This document shows, in pieces, positions 1 through 5,826 of a stretch of 6,757 nt of DNA. Positions within the stretch are counted from its first letter, which is position 1, and every line of letters begins with the position of its first letter. The stretch is from DASVDK01 sp036562265 [NCBI: Thermodesulfobacteriota bacterium] (lineage in GTDB: Bacteria; DASVDK01). The position numbers were made by a program, and so were the translations under genes. The stretch is taken from assembly GCA_036562265.1 (NCBI GenBank), contig DATCKS010000424.1, forward strand, positions 1 through 6,757, read 5' to 3'. The notes beneath the pieces are model-generated. The model did not search any database. It had not been told where the DNA came from and worked only from the letters and a program-made list of their open reading frames with translations.

Positions 1-25
1 CGGCGGGCCTCCGGCGCGCCTTCCT

Positions 26-39
26 GAGGCGCGCGCCTC
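26..39. repeat. Perfect 14-bp GC palindrome
   Basis: GAGGCGCGCGCCTC reads the same on both strands. A near-copy of the GC core (GGCGCGCC, itself palindromic) lies just upstream at 13-20. There is no adjacent T-tract, so it is not a standard intrinsic terminator. In DNA this GC-rich it may mean little. Confidence 0.45.
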
Positions 40-77
40 TCTGACCATCTCGACGCGGCCCTCGTGCCTCGAAGTCG

Positions 78-101
78 CGCCTGGCGGGCGATTGCCAGGC
101 G
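78..101. repeat. Inverted repeat, 8-bp stem
   Basis: CGCCTGGC at 78-85 and GCCAGGCG at 94-101 are perfect reverse complements around an 8-nt loop. It could fold as an RNA hairpin at the end of a transcript, but no run of T follows on either strand. Confidence 0.5.
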
Positions 102-163
102 TAGGGGGCCTCTCCACGCGGGATCCGTGCCGCGCGGCGCGTCCTGATCGCAAGCTGTCAAGC

Positions 164-183
164 GAATTCTTCAGAATTCTTCA
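164..183. repeat. Tandem duplication of a 10-bp AT-rich unit
   Basis: GAATTCTTCA occurs twice head to tail, at 164-173 and 174-183. It is a small AT-rich island in a strongly GC-rich region. A minus-strand TTGACA hexamer sits next to it at 156-161, but I see no matching -10 at normal spacing. Confidence 0.6.
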
Positions 184-201
184 ACGACGCACGCTGCTCT
201 C

Positions 202-225
202 CCAACTCGGTCCGAACCGAGTTGG
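202..225. repeat. Perfect hairpin, 10-bp stem and 4-nt loop
   Basis: The left arm CCAACTCGGT (202-211) and right arm ACCGAGTTGG (216-225) pair perfectly around the loop CCGA. A second pair of arms, GCTCTC at 196-201 and GAGAGC at 235-240, can extend the helix on the outside with a 9-nt bulge on the right (226-234). No T-tract follows on either strand. It may be a stable transcript-end structure, a protein-binding palindrome or part of a small RNA; the sequence does not decide. Confidence 0.6.
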
Positions 226-409
226 CCGCATGGAGAGAGCCGGTCGCGCGCTGTGCACCGCCTCCGCGCCGGGGAGGCCGTTTCCCGGCTCGCGCAGAGG
301 AGGAGGTTTCTCGCCATCGGGATCTACATGGGGATCTACGCGTGAGCGCGGGTCACCGTGGCATGAAGCGCGGGGAACGAGTCGGCTGCGGCCCGTGGAA
401 GGCGAGCCC

Positions 410-504
410 GTCAGGCCCCCGACGTGTGGCCGCCCGGAAAACGGACAGGCCTGACCCCATGGAAAATGGAAAGGCCTGACACCAAGAAGGCCGCCCGTCA
501 GGCC
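410..504. repeat. REP-like cluster of GGCCTGAC/GTCAGGCC motifs
   Basis: The 8-mer GGCCTGAC or its complement GTCAGGCC occurs four times in 95 bp: GTCAGGCC at 410-417 and 497-504, GGCCTGAC at 448-455 and 473-480. The two inner copies belong to a 20-bp direct repeat spaced exactly 25 bp apart (436-455 and 461-480), identical at 18 of 20 positions; the second copy reads GGAAAATGGAAAGGCCTGAC. Inner and outer copies form two opposed stem-loops. The copy at 497-504 includes the azlD stop codon. Short intergenic palindromes built on GTCAGGCC with an AT-rich neighbour resemble the REP elements that accompany Y1 (IS200-like/RAYT) transposases; this assignment is from memory. It could also end or stabilise the azl transcript. 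Confidence 0.55.
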
Positions 505-797
505 ACGGCGCGGAGGGCGACGACCGTGGCGACGCCGACGGCGATCGTCGCGAGGAGCGGCAGGCGGGTCGCGGCGACCGCCGTGACGAGGGCCGCCGTC
601 GTCTCCGGCCAGCCGGTGGCCAGCGCCGTCGGGGCGATCACCGCCACGAGGACGGCCGGCGGGATGGCGTCGAAGGCGGTCCTGGCTCGCCCGCGGAGCG
701 CGAGCCTGCCGCCGACGAAGAGACCGGCGATCCGGGTGAGGTAGGTGACGACCGCCATCACGACGATCGTCGCGAGCGTCACCGGATCGACGCTCAT
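498..797 (-). CDS. azlD: AzlD family branched-chain amino acid transport subunit
   Basis: This 99-residue, very hydrophobic protein has the size and position of AzlD, the small partner of AzlC in exporters of branched-chain amino acids and analogues such as 4-azaleucine (compare YgaH of the E. coli YgaZH valine exporter). It acts in the inner membrane. An early segment containing VVTYLTRIAGLF (about residues 15-26) matches the conserved TYL-R region of the family; a segment rich in Pro, Ala and Val (about 45-63) and a C-terminal helix (about 78-98) suggest three to four membrane passes. The ATG overlaps the azlC stop codon in an ATGA arrangement, with GAGG four bases before it, so translation is probably coupled. 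It is the last gene of the minus-strand series; its stop lies inside a palindromic repeat. Family assignment is firm; the substrate is inferred. Confidence 0.9.
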   Translation of the reverse strand: MSVDPVTLATIVVMAVVTYLTRIAGLFVGGRLALRGRARTAFDAIPPAVLVAVIAPTALATGWPETTAALVTAVAATRLPLLATIAVGVATVVALRAVA

Positions 798-1483
798 GTT
801 GCCTCGTCCGGCCCCGCGGCCCAGTAGGCGGCGGCGATCCCGGCGAAGGCGCCGGCCGCCACGTGCCAGGGCGGCCCGACGGTGACGTGGGTCAGCGCCG
901 AGGCCGCGCCGCTCGCGGCGATCGTGACCCCGGTGACGCGGCCCCGCCAGAAGGCGGCGACGAGCCCGATGAAGAGCGCCGTGAAGGCGAAGTCGGCGCC
1001 GATCCGATCGGGGTCGCCGACGAGCGAGCCGAGCCAGGCGCCGAGCAGGGTCGAGCCGACCCAGACGGGGAGGAGCGCCGTCGCCATCGGGAACCAGTAC
1101 CCCGGCCTCACCGGCTGCGTCAGGGCGCGCCGCTCGGCGAGGGCCCAGGACTCGTCGGTGAGGACGTAGAAGCCGACGAGCCGCTCAAGCCGGGAGAAGC
1201 CGGCGAGCTTGGGGCCGAGCGAGGCGCCCATCAGCACGTGGCGGGCGTTGACGAGGAGGGTCGAGAAGGCGAGCGCGAGGACCGGCACCGGATAGGTCCA
1301 GAGCTGCAGGGCCGCGAACTGCGCCCCGCCGGCGAAGACCAGGAGCGACATCAGCCCGGCCTCCGCAACGGACAGCCCCCTGGCCGCGCCGAGCGCGCCG
1401 AAGAGCGCGCCGATGGGGACGGCGGCCACCACGACCGGCGCGATGTCGCGCAGACCCTCGCGCGCCTCCGCGCACCCGCTCAT
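794..1483 (-). CDS. azlC: AzlC family branched-chain amino acid permease
   Basis: This 229-residue integral membrane protein is the large subunit of an AzlCD-type exporter. Family signatures are visible in order: the amphipathic start GLRDIAPVVVAAVPIGALFG (about 10-29), FAGGAQFAALQL (50-61, the family's FAGS-QF motif), the polar segment LLVNARHVLMGASL (76-89, the usual N-RH--(M/Y)GASL motif), and TDESWAL (109-115). Further membrane segments follow to a C-terminal helix near residues 206-222. Length is normal for the family (about 230). Its ATG overlaps the AraC-family stop by four bases (ATGA), and its own stop overlaps the azlD start the same way. There is no strong Shine-Dalgarno of its own, so coupling to the regulator is likely. 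Expected role: export of branched-chain amino acids or analogues with AzlD, driven by the membrane potential or proton gradient. The substrate is not proven by sequence. Confidence 0.93.
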   Translation of the reverse strand: MSGCAEAREGLRDIAPVVVAAVPIGALFGALGAARGLSVAEAGLMSLLVFAGGAQFAALQLWTYPVPVLALAFSTLLVNARHVLMGASLGPKLAGFSRLERLVGFYVLTDESWALAERRALTQPVRPGYWFPMATALLPVWVGSTLLGAWLGSLVGDPDRIGADFAFTALFIGLVAAFWRGRVTGVTIAASGAASALTHVTVGPPWHVAAGAFAGIAAAYWAAGPDEAT

Positions 1484-2343
1484 CGGGAGACCGCCCTGCG
1501 GTAGGCGGCCGGCGTGACGCCGACGCGGGCCTTGAAGACGCGGGTGAGGTGCGCCTGGTCGGAGAACCCGGTGGCCGCGGCGACCTCGGCCGGGGAGTCC
1601 CCCCGCCGCAGCCGCGCCCTGGCGGCGTCGACCCGGCAGTTGACGAGATAGGCGTGCGGCGTGAGGCCGGTCTCGCGCCGGAAGGCGCGGATGAGGCGGT
1701 GGCGCGTGAGGCCGGCCTCGGCCGCGAGATCGGCGAGCGTGAGGTCTTCGCCGTGGCGCTCGGCGAGCAGCGCCTTGACGCGCGCCACCGGACCCGGCTC
1801 GCGCCCCACGGCCGCCGGGACGATGCGGGCATGCCGGACGAGGCAGTGCGCGTAGGCGCCGAAGAGCCGCTCGTCCGCCGCGAGCGCGTCCGCTCCCGCC
1901 TCCAGCAGGCGGTGCGCGGCGGCGAAGAGCGCGACGCCCTCGGGATCGTGGACCACCGGCTCCGGGAAGAACGGGCTACCCACGGCGGCGCGTTCCGAGA
2001 CCTCCGCCGCGATGCGCCTGAGCAGCGCGGCCGTCGGATAGGTCGTGCGGTAGCTGTAGCCCTCGCCGTACGGGGCGCCGTCGTGCACGTCCTCGGGGTT
2101 CGTGAAGATGAAGTCGCCCGGGCGTGCGTAGCAGAGGCGGCCGCGGACGGTCAGGCTCTCGCAACCGGCCGAGACCGCGCCGATCACGTAGGTGTCGTGC
2201 GCGTGCAGGGCGTACCGATGGGTGCGGAAGGTCGCCGCGAGGCACTCGAGCCCGTCGAAGCGCTCGGCCGTGAAGAAGCGCGCCCGCTCGCCCTCCGCAA
2301 GGGGCGCAGTCGGCGGGGCGCCGGCTCGCGTGATCGTCTCCAT
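1480..2343 (-). CDS. AraC family transcriptional regulator
   Basis: This is a 287-residue one-component regulator. The N-terminal half is a cupin-type sensor (about 22-110), with the HAHDTYVIG region at 47-55 and ARPGDFIFTNPEDVH at 73-87, the usual His and Glu positions of the AraC ligand-binding fold. The C-terminal half has both AraC helix-turn-helix units: LTLADLAAEAGLTRHRLIRA (201-220), and SPAEVAAATGFSDQAHLTRV (250-269) leading into KARVGVTPAAYR. The gene is the first of a 4-bp-overlapping trio with azlC and azlD, so it probably controls that exporter in response to an amino acid; an AraC-type regulator next to azlCD is a familiar arrangement. It follows the MFS gene by 48 bp. In that gap I see only a weak AGGA about 13 bases before the ATG and a weak TACACT -10-like hexamer. 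The ligand cannot be told. Confidence 0.92.
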   Translation of the reverse strand: METITRAGAPPTAPLAEGERARFFTAERFDGLECLAATFRTHRYALHAHDTYVIGAVSAGCESLTVRGRLCYARPGDFIFTNPEDVHDGAPYGEGYSYRTTYPTAALLRRIAAEVSERAAVGSPFFPEPVVHDPEGVALFAAAHRLLEAGADALAADERLFGAYAHCLVRHARIVPAAVGREPGPVARVKALLAERHGEDLTLADLAAEAGLTRHRLIRAFRRETGLTPHAYLVNCRVDAARARLRRGDSPAEVAAATGFSDQAHLTRVFKARVGVTPAAYRRAVSR

Positions 2344-2391
2344 CGGCCTAGTGTAGTCCTTCGCCGACGCCGCCTGTCTTGAAGAAAAGTC

Positions 2392-3588
2392 TCAGCCCCG
2401 CTTCGGCTCCGGCAGGAAAAAGGCCGCCACGAGGCCGAGGACCGGGGTGAGGGCGGCCGTCCAGAGCGCCGCCGGCAGGCCGAAGCGGTCGGCCACCATG
2501 CCGAGCACCCACGCGCCGATGCCCCCCGCGCCGATCGCCAGGCCGACGATCAGTCCCGAGGCCATGCCGTGGTGGCGCGGCAGGTAGGCCTGCGCGAGGA
2601 CCACCGAGGTGGTGAAGGTGGCCACCAGGACGAAGCCGAGGCCGGCCAGGAGCGCGAAGTGCACCCAGATCGGCATCGAGCGGGTGGCGAGGAGGAAGAG
2701 GACGGCCAGCGGCGTGCCGAGGACGAACGCGCTGATCATGAAGCGCCGCGCGCCGATCCGGTCGGCGAGGACGCCGCCGACGAGCGTGCCGACGGCGCCG
2801 GCGCCGAGGAAGACCGAGAGGAGCGGCCCGGTGAGCCGCGGATCGGCCCCGAGGACGTCCCGGTAGTAGAAGGGGATGTAGGTCGTGAAGCCGAGCTGCG
2901 ACCAGGAGCGGAACATGACCACGACGACGAGCAGCACCATGGCGCCGACCAGCGTCGGCGCGACGCCACCCGCCGCGGCCCGCTTCGCCGCGGTCTGCCG
3001 CGCCAGGTAGGGCTGCACGGCGAAGAGCAGGGCGGCGACGAGGAGCGGGTGCACCGCCATGCCGAGCGAGCCGGCCGCCCCGAAGCGCGCCAGGTACAGC
3101 GCGATCAGGGCCGGCCCGACGGCGATGCCGATGTTGCCGCCGACCGAGAACCAGGAGATCCCCGTGGCCTTGTAGTCGCCGGCCACGCTGGCCGCGGTCT
3201 TGTACCCCTCGGGGTGGTAGGCCGCGATGCCGACGCCGGCGACGACCGTCAGGGCGAGGACCGTCCAGTAGGACGGGGCGAGCCCGATCAGGGCGAACCC
3301 GACGCCGGCCAGGAACACCGCCCAGGGGAGCAGCCACCTCCGGGCGCTCCGGTCCGAGAGGTAGCCGAAGGCCGGCTGGATGACCGACGAGGTCAGGTTC
3401 GAGATGAGGATGATCGCCCCGGCCGCCTCGTACGACAGGCCGTGCACGTCGCGGAGCGTCGGCAGGATGGCCGGAAAGGCCCCCTGGATGCTGTCGACCG
3501 TGAGGTGGCCCACGGCCAGGAGGCCGAGCATCTTCGCATTGGGCTTGACGCGCTCGCGCGGGAAGGCGGCTTCGGCGACGCTGCTCAC
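2392..3588 (-). CDS. Fsr-type (fosmidomycin resistance-like) MFS exporter
   Basis: This 398-residue major facilitator transporter has about twelve membrane segments. It resembles the Fsr family: GHLTVDSIQGAFPAILPTLR (27-46) in helix 1, the motif-A-like loop GYLSDRSARRWLLP (75-88), VGIAAYHPEGYKTAA (119-133, the family's FHPE/YHPE motif after helix 4), SWFSVGGNIGIAVGPAL in helix 5, and a second motif-A-like GGVLADRIGARRF in the C-terminal half. Fsr proteins export fosmidomycin and related small anions, but natural substrates are poorly known. The frame stays open far upstream, inside yedA, but that part is Arg/Gly/Pro-rich shadow. I chose GTG at 3588, which overlaps the yedA stop as GTGA and has GAGG eight bases before it; ATG at 3531 is the alternative. 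It probably belongs to the gntR-led operon. Symbol fsr is left out because substrate identity is unproven. Confidence 0.87.
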   Translation of the reverse strand: MSSVAEAAFPRERVKPNAKMLGLLAVGHLTVDSIQGAFPAILPTLRDVHGLSYEAAGAIILISNLTSSVIQPAFGYLSDRSARRWLLPWAVFLAGVGFALIGLAPSYWTVLALTVVAGVGIAAYHPEGYKTAASVAGDYKATGISWFSVGGNIGIAVGPALIALYLARFGAAGSLGMAVHPLLVAALLFAVQPYLARQTAAKRAAAGGVAPTLVGAMVLLVVVVMFRSWSQLGFTTYIPFYYRDVLGADPRLTGPLLSVFLGAGAVGTLVGGVLADRIGARRFMISAFVLGTPLAVLFLLATRSMPIWVHFALLAGLGFVLVATFTTSVVLAQAYLPRHHGMASGLIVGLAIGAGGIGAWVLGMVADRFGLPAALWTAALTPVLGLVAAFFLPEPKRG

Positions 3589-4520
3589 GCTGCGGACCTC
3601 GCGCGGCCGAGGAGCACGAGCGCGACGCCGGCCAGGATGACGACCATCGACACGATGGTCGTCCCGGTGATCCGCTCGCCGGCGACCAGCGCCCCGAGGA
3701 CGACCGCCACGACCGGATTCACGTAGGCGTAGCTCGTGGCCAGGGCGGGCCGCACGCGCCCCAGCAAGTAGATGTAGGCGCTGTAGCCGACGAGCGAGCC
3801 TGCCACGATCAGGTAGACGAAGGCCCAGAGGGCCCGGGCCGACGGCCAGGCCGTCAGCCGCTCGCCCACCGCGAGCCCGAGCAGGACCAGCGCCGCCCCT
3901 CCGACGAGGAGCTGGGCGGCCACCGCCATGAGGCCCGACGGCATCGACAGGTGTCGGCTCCAGGCCGATCCGAAGGCCCAGCATACCGCGGCGAGCAGGA
4001 GGGCGACGGCCCCCGCCGGGTGGGCCCGGAGATCGGCGCCGGTGTTGAGCAGGACCACGCCGGCAAGACCGAGGGCGAGACCGGCCCACTCCACCCGGCT
4101 CGGCCAGCGGCCGAAGAGGCCGGCGAAGAGGCCGGTCCAGATGGGGGTCGTGGCGATCACGACCGCCGCGACCCCGGAGGCGACCCACTGCTCGGCATAG
4201 GCGACGCCGCCGTTGCCCCCGACGAGCAGGAACGTGCCGACGATGCCCGCGCCTCGCCACTCGGCCGCCGTCGGGGCCGGCGCGCCGTGCAGCCGGAGCA
4301 GCGGGTAGAGGAGGGCCCCCGCGATGACGAAGCGGATGCCGCCCATGAGGAAGGGGGGGAAGCCCTCGATCGCCATGGCGATGGCGAGGTAGGTCGAGCC
4401 CCAGATGACGTAGAGCAGCCCGAGCGCCGTGTAGATGCCGGCGCGGCTGCCGGCCCGACCGGACGCCTCGACGGCGGCCGCGGCGTCTTCCCGGGACGCC
4501 GTCCGGCCGGCTACCGACAC
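3585..4520 (-). CDS. yedA: YedA-type drug/metabolite exporter (EamA domains)
   Basis: This 311-residue DMT-superfamily transporter has two EamA repeats and about ten membrane helices. It matches E. coli YedA closely from memory: YVIWGSTYLAI (37-47), PFLMGGIRFVIAGALL in helix 2, GGNGGVAYAEQ (101-111), SGVAAVVIATTPIWTGLF (115-132), GLAGVVLLNTG, CWAFGSAWSRHLSMPSGLMA (180-199) and PALATSYAYVNPVVAVVLG (258-276). YedA-like proteins export small metabolites, amino acids or drugs from the cytoplasm. An upstream extension of the frame to 4820 is Arg-rich and overlaps gntR, so it is rejected. GTG at 4520 is the only sensible start before helix 1. It overlaps the 86-aa gene by 10 bp and has no clear Shine-Dalgarno, so it may depend on reinitiation after that gene. 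The stop overlaps the start of the MFS gene by 4 bp. Confidence 0.9.
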   Translation of the reverse strand: MSVAGRTASREDAAAAVEASGRAGSRAGIYTALGLLYVIWGSTYLAIAMAIEGFPPFLMGGIRFVIAGALLYPLLRLHGAPAPTAAEWRGAGIVGTFLLVGGNGGVAYAEQWVASGVAAVVIATTPIWTGLFAGLFGRWPSRVEWAGLALGLAGVVLLNTGADLRAHPAGAVALLLAAVCWAFGSAWSRHLSMPSGLMAVAAQLLVGGAALVLLGLAVGERLTAWPSARALWAFVYLIVAGSLVGYSAYIYLLGRVRPALATSYAYVNPVVAVVLGALVAGERITGTTIVSMVVILAGVALVLLGRARSAA

Positions 4521-4771
4521 ACGACGCTCAGGAGCGCGACGGCGCCGGCCGCCGCCGCCACGAGGGCCGCGACGTCGATCACGCGCGAGCGATCGGTAGC
4601 GAGGCTCGTCGACAAGACGGGGCGTACCGTGCGCGAGTCCTCGGGGAGGGGCACCGGGACGATGACGTGGAGCCAGGCGTAGCGGCTCGACGCGCCGGCG
4701 GGCGGCTCCTCGTGGGCCGTCGCGAGCCGCGTCCAGGCGCGCCGCGTGAGCGTCGGGGACAGAGAGCTCAT
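4511..4771 (-). CDS. Unrecognised 86-aa protein with one C-terminal membrane helix
   Basis: I do not recognise this protein. It is 86 residues long: a polar, basic N-terminal part (residues 1-30), a stretch WLHVIVPVPLPEDSR (33-47), then a hydrophobic helix of Ala, Val and Leu (about 65-84) ending in Cys-Arg. Basic residues before the helix (TDRSR, 59-63) suggest the N-terminus stays in the cytoplasm with a C-terminal tail anchor. Evidence that it is real: AGGAGGT at 4777-4783 lies five bases before the ATG, the ATG overlaps the gntR stop as ATGA, the stop overlaps the yedA start by 10 bp, and without it there would be an odd 250-bp hole in a packed operon. It could be a small accessory of the YedA-like exporter or serve mainly to couple yedA translation; both are guesses. 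Confidence 0.68.
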   Translation of the reverse strand: MSSLSPTLTRRAWTRLATAHEEPPAGASSRYAWLHVIVPVPLPEDSRTVRPVLSTSLATDRSRVIDVAALVAAAAGAVALLSVVCR

Positions 4772-5766
4772 ACCGCACCTCCTGCGGGGACCAGCTTGCG
4801 TCGCACGAGGTCCGCCGCAAGCTCCTTCACCATCTCGATGCTGCCGCGATCGATCTGCTTCTCGACCAGGATTCGCTGCTGCCCGGGCGCAAGAAGCGGC
4901 TCCACGATCGACTGCGACCCGTCGGCGTAGACGACCACGTCGGCGCCGGCGAGCGCCTGCGGCACCCCCTCGGGCTCGACGATGTGCGCGAAGGCGATCG
5001 GCCGCTCGGGGCCGATGACGTTGCGCAGCGAGGTCACGAGGCCGCGCGCGCAGACGGGGCTCACGCCCACGGCGGCGATGCGCGCCTGCTCGTCGAGGGC
5101 CATGATCCGCATGAGCGTCTGGATCGACGGCCCCATGTACAGGCCGGCCACCTTGATGCCGGTCCCCTCGAGGAGCCCCTCCACCTCGTTCACGTGGAAG
5201 AAGGTCGTGACCGCCAGGTCGACGTCGCCGAGCGCCTGCCGCCCGGCGGCGATGCGCGCCGCCAGCTCCTCGACCGTGGCGATGGAGAGCCGCGCCCCCA
5301 GCTCGGTGGCGAACGCGTCGCGCATGTCGTCGAGGTCGACGGCGTTGCACTCGACGAGGAGCACGTGGGCCTGCGTCGTACCCCCCTCGGGCGCCTGCGC
5401 CACGGCGGTCGCGGCGTCGAGGAACTCTCGGGCCGTGACGCCGAGGGCGCGCACCCTGTCGAACGCCTCGCGCACGGCCGCCATGACCTCCGCGTGGCGG
5501 GCGTCGACCGCCGATCCGATCGACTCCGCGACGAACGTGCCCCGCCCCTGCTCGACCCGCAGGAGACCCTGCGCCTCCAGCTCCCGGTAGGCGATGGCCA
5601 CCGTGTTGTGGTTGATCCGCAGGTAGCCGGCGAGCTGGCGCACCGTCGGAAGCTGCTCCCCGGGCTTGAGCGAGCCGGAGCGGATGAGGCTGCCGAGCTG
5701 CGCCGTGAGCTGCCGATGGATCGAGAACGGGCTACGCTTGTCGATCGCGAGGCCGGGGACGGACAC
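4768..5766 (-). CDS. GntR family regulator with large C-terminal effector domain
   Basis: This is a DNA-binding regulator of 332 residues from the GTG start chosen here. The N-terminal GntR winged helix-turn-helix spans about 14-81: PGEQLPTVRQLAGYL (35-49), the recognition region RINHNTVAIAYRELEAQGLL (50-69) and the wing GRGTFVAE (74-81). A helical linker follows. From about 134 an alternating alpha/beta domain begins with HVLLVECNAVDLDDM and continues with DVDLAVTTFFHVNEVEGLL, a layout like a periplasmic-binding-type ligand pocket (inference). It is not the short tail of YtrA regulators, nor clearly a FadR, HutC or aminotransferase (MocR) domain. The frame extends to a TTG at 5814, but that codon lies inside the palindromic operator and about at the predicted transcription start, with no Shine-Dalgarno. 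GTG at 5766 has AGGAG 11 bases upstream. It heads the exporter series and faces a divergent DUF1285 gene, so autoregulation and control of the exporters are likely. Confidence 0.88.
   Translation of the reverse strand: MSVPGLAIDKRSPFSIHRQLTAQLGSLIRSGSLKPGEQLPTVRQLAGYLRINHNTVAIAYRELEAQGLLRVEQGRGTFVAESIGSAVDARHAEVMAAVREAFDRVRALGVTAREFLDAATAVAQAPEGGTTQAHVLLVECNAVDLDDMRDAFATELGARLSIATVEELAARIAAGRQALGDVDLAVTTFFHVNEVEGLLEGTGIKVAGLYMGPSIQTLMRIMALDEQARIAAVGVSPVCARGLVTSLRNVIGPERPIAFAHIVEPEGVPQALAGADVVVYADGSQSIVEPLLAPGQQRILVEKQIDRGSIEMVKELAADLVRRKLVPAGGAV
4777..4783 (-). promoter_or_regulatory. Strong Shine-Dalgarno for the 86-aa gene
   Basis: Read on the minus strand this is AGGAGGT, a full match to the 16S anti-SD, five bases before the ATG at 4771. 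It lies inside the last codons of gntR. It is the best ribosome binding site in the minus-strand series and the main reason to accept the small gene. Confidence 0.75.
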
Positions 5767-5784
5767 GGGTGCCGGGACTCCTGA

Positions 5785-5815
5785 TTGTCTGGTGTCTATA
5801 TCCAAACTGTACAAT
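5785..5815 (+). promoter_or_regulatory. Predicted promoter of the DUF1285 gene
   Basis: TACAAT at 5810-5815 matches the -10 consensus at five of six positions. TTGTCT at 5785-5790 is a partial -35 at a longish 19-bp spacing. Transcription would start near 5822, about 17 bases before GTG 5839. The -10 overlaps the left TGTACA arm of the operator, so a protein bound there should block it. Confidence 0.4.
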
Positions 5816-5826
5816 TACACTGTACA
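5808..5826. promoter_or_regulatory. Probable GntR operator, TGTACA-N7-TGTACA
   Basis: TGTACAATTACACTGTACA has two identical 6-bp palindromic arms 7 bp apart, giving a dyad centred on 5817; it can also be read as ACTGTACA directly repeated every 13 bp (5806-5813 and 5819-5826). An inner dyad TACA-C-TGTA (5816-5824) overlaps it. The site sits in the short AT-rich spacer between the divergent gntR and DUF1285 genes and overlaps promoter-like hexamers in both directions, as expected for autorepression by a dimeric winged-helix protein. Binding is inferred from position. Confidence 0.6.

Larger units (their letters stand above)
1..497. other. Gene-free stretch downstream of azlD
   Basis: I see no supportable gene here. 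Two overlapping plus-strand frames are open (one from position 2 to 454, one from 222 to 479), but both translate to arginine-, glycine- and proline-rich text with no domain and no credible ribosome binding site. They run through several perfect palindromes, as expected for chance open frames in GC-rich DNA. What the stretch does hold is structure: a 14-bp palindrome at 26-39, an 8-bp-stem inverted repeat at 78-101, a tandem decamer at 164-183, a 10-bp-stem hairpin at 202-225, and REP-like motifs at 410-504. A gene from the left could end in a short open frame at 3-44, but nothing identifies it. Confidence 0.6.

Noticed and set aside
3-44. Possible C-terminal tail of a gene entering from the left
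   Set aside because: Thirteen codons before a TGA are too few to support, and the piece overlaps a palindrome.
92-479. Two plus-strand open frames at the left end
   Set aside because: Arg/Gly/Pro-rich translations, no ribosome binding site, and they cross several perfect palindromes and REP-like repeats.
1549-2382. Plus-strand open frame opposite the AraC-family gene
   Set aside because: It is rich in Arg, Glu and Gly with no domain; the minus strand encodes both AraC helix-turn-helix units.
2344-2391. Internal promoter for the AraC-azlCD half
   Set aside because: Only a weak TACACT (-10-like) and an AAGACA at 19-bp spacing are present; this is not enough to annotate, although the 48-bp gap leaves it possible.
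2569-3726. Long plus-strand open frame opposite the MFS gene
   Set aside because: It is a charged, low-complexity antisense shadow typical of GC-rich DNA; the opposite strand has clear transporter signatures.
3589-4260. Upstream extension of the MFS frame (open to 4260)
   Set aside because: The translated extension is Arg/Gly/Pro-rich shadow of yedA with no membrane segments; GTG 3588 with GAGG and the GTGA overlap is the natural start.
4521-4820. Upstream extension of the YedA frame (open to 4820)
   Set aside because: It is Arg-rich, overlaps gntR and the 86-aa gene, and adds about 100 residues absent from the family.
4511-5350. 279-codon minus-strand frame covering gntR and the small gene
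   Set aside because: Only its last 86 codons look real; the upstream part is Arg/His-rich shadow of gntR.
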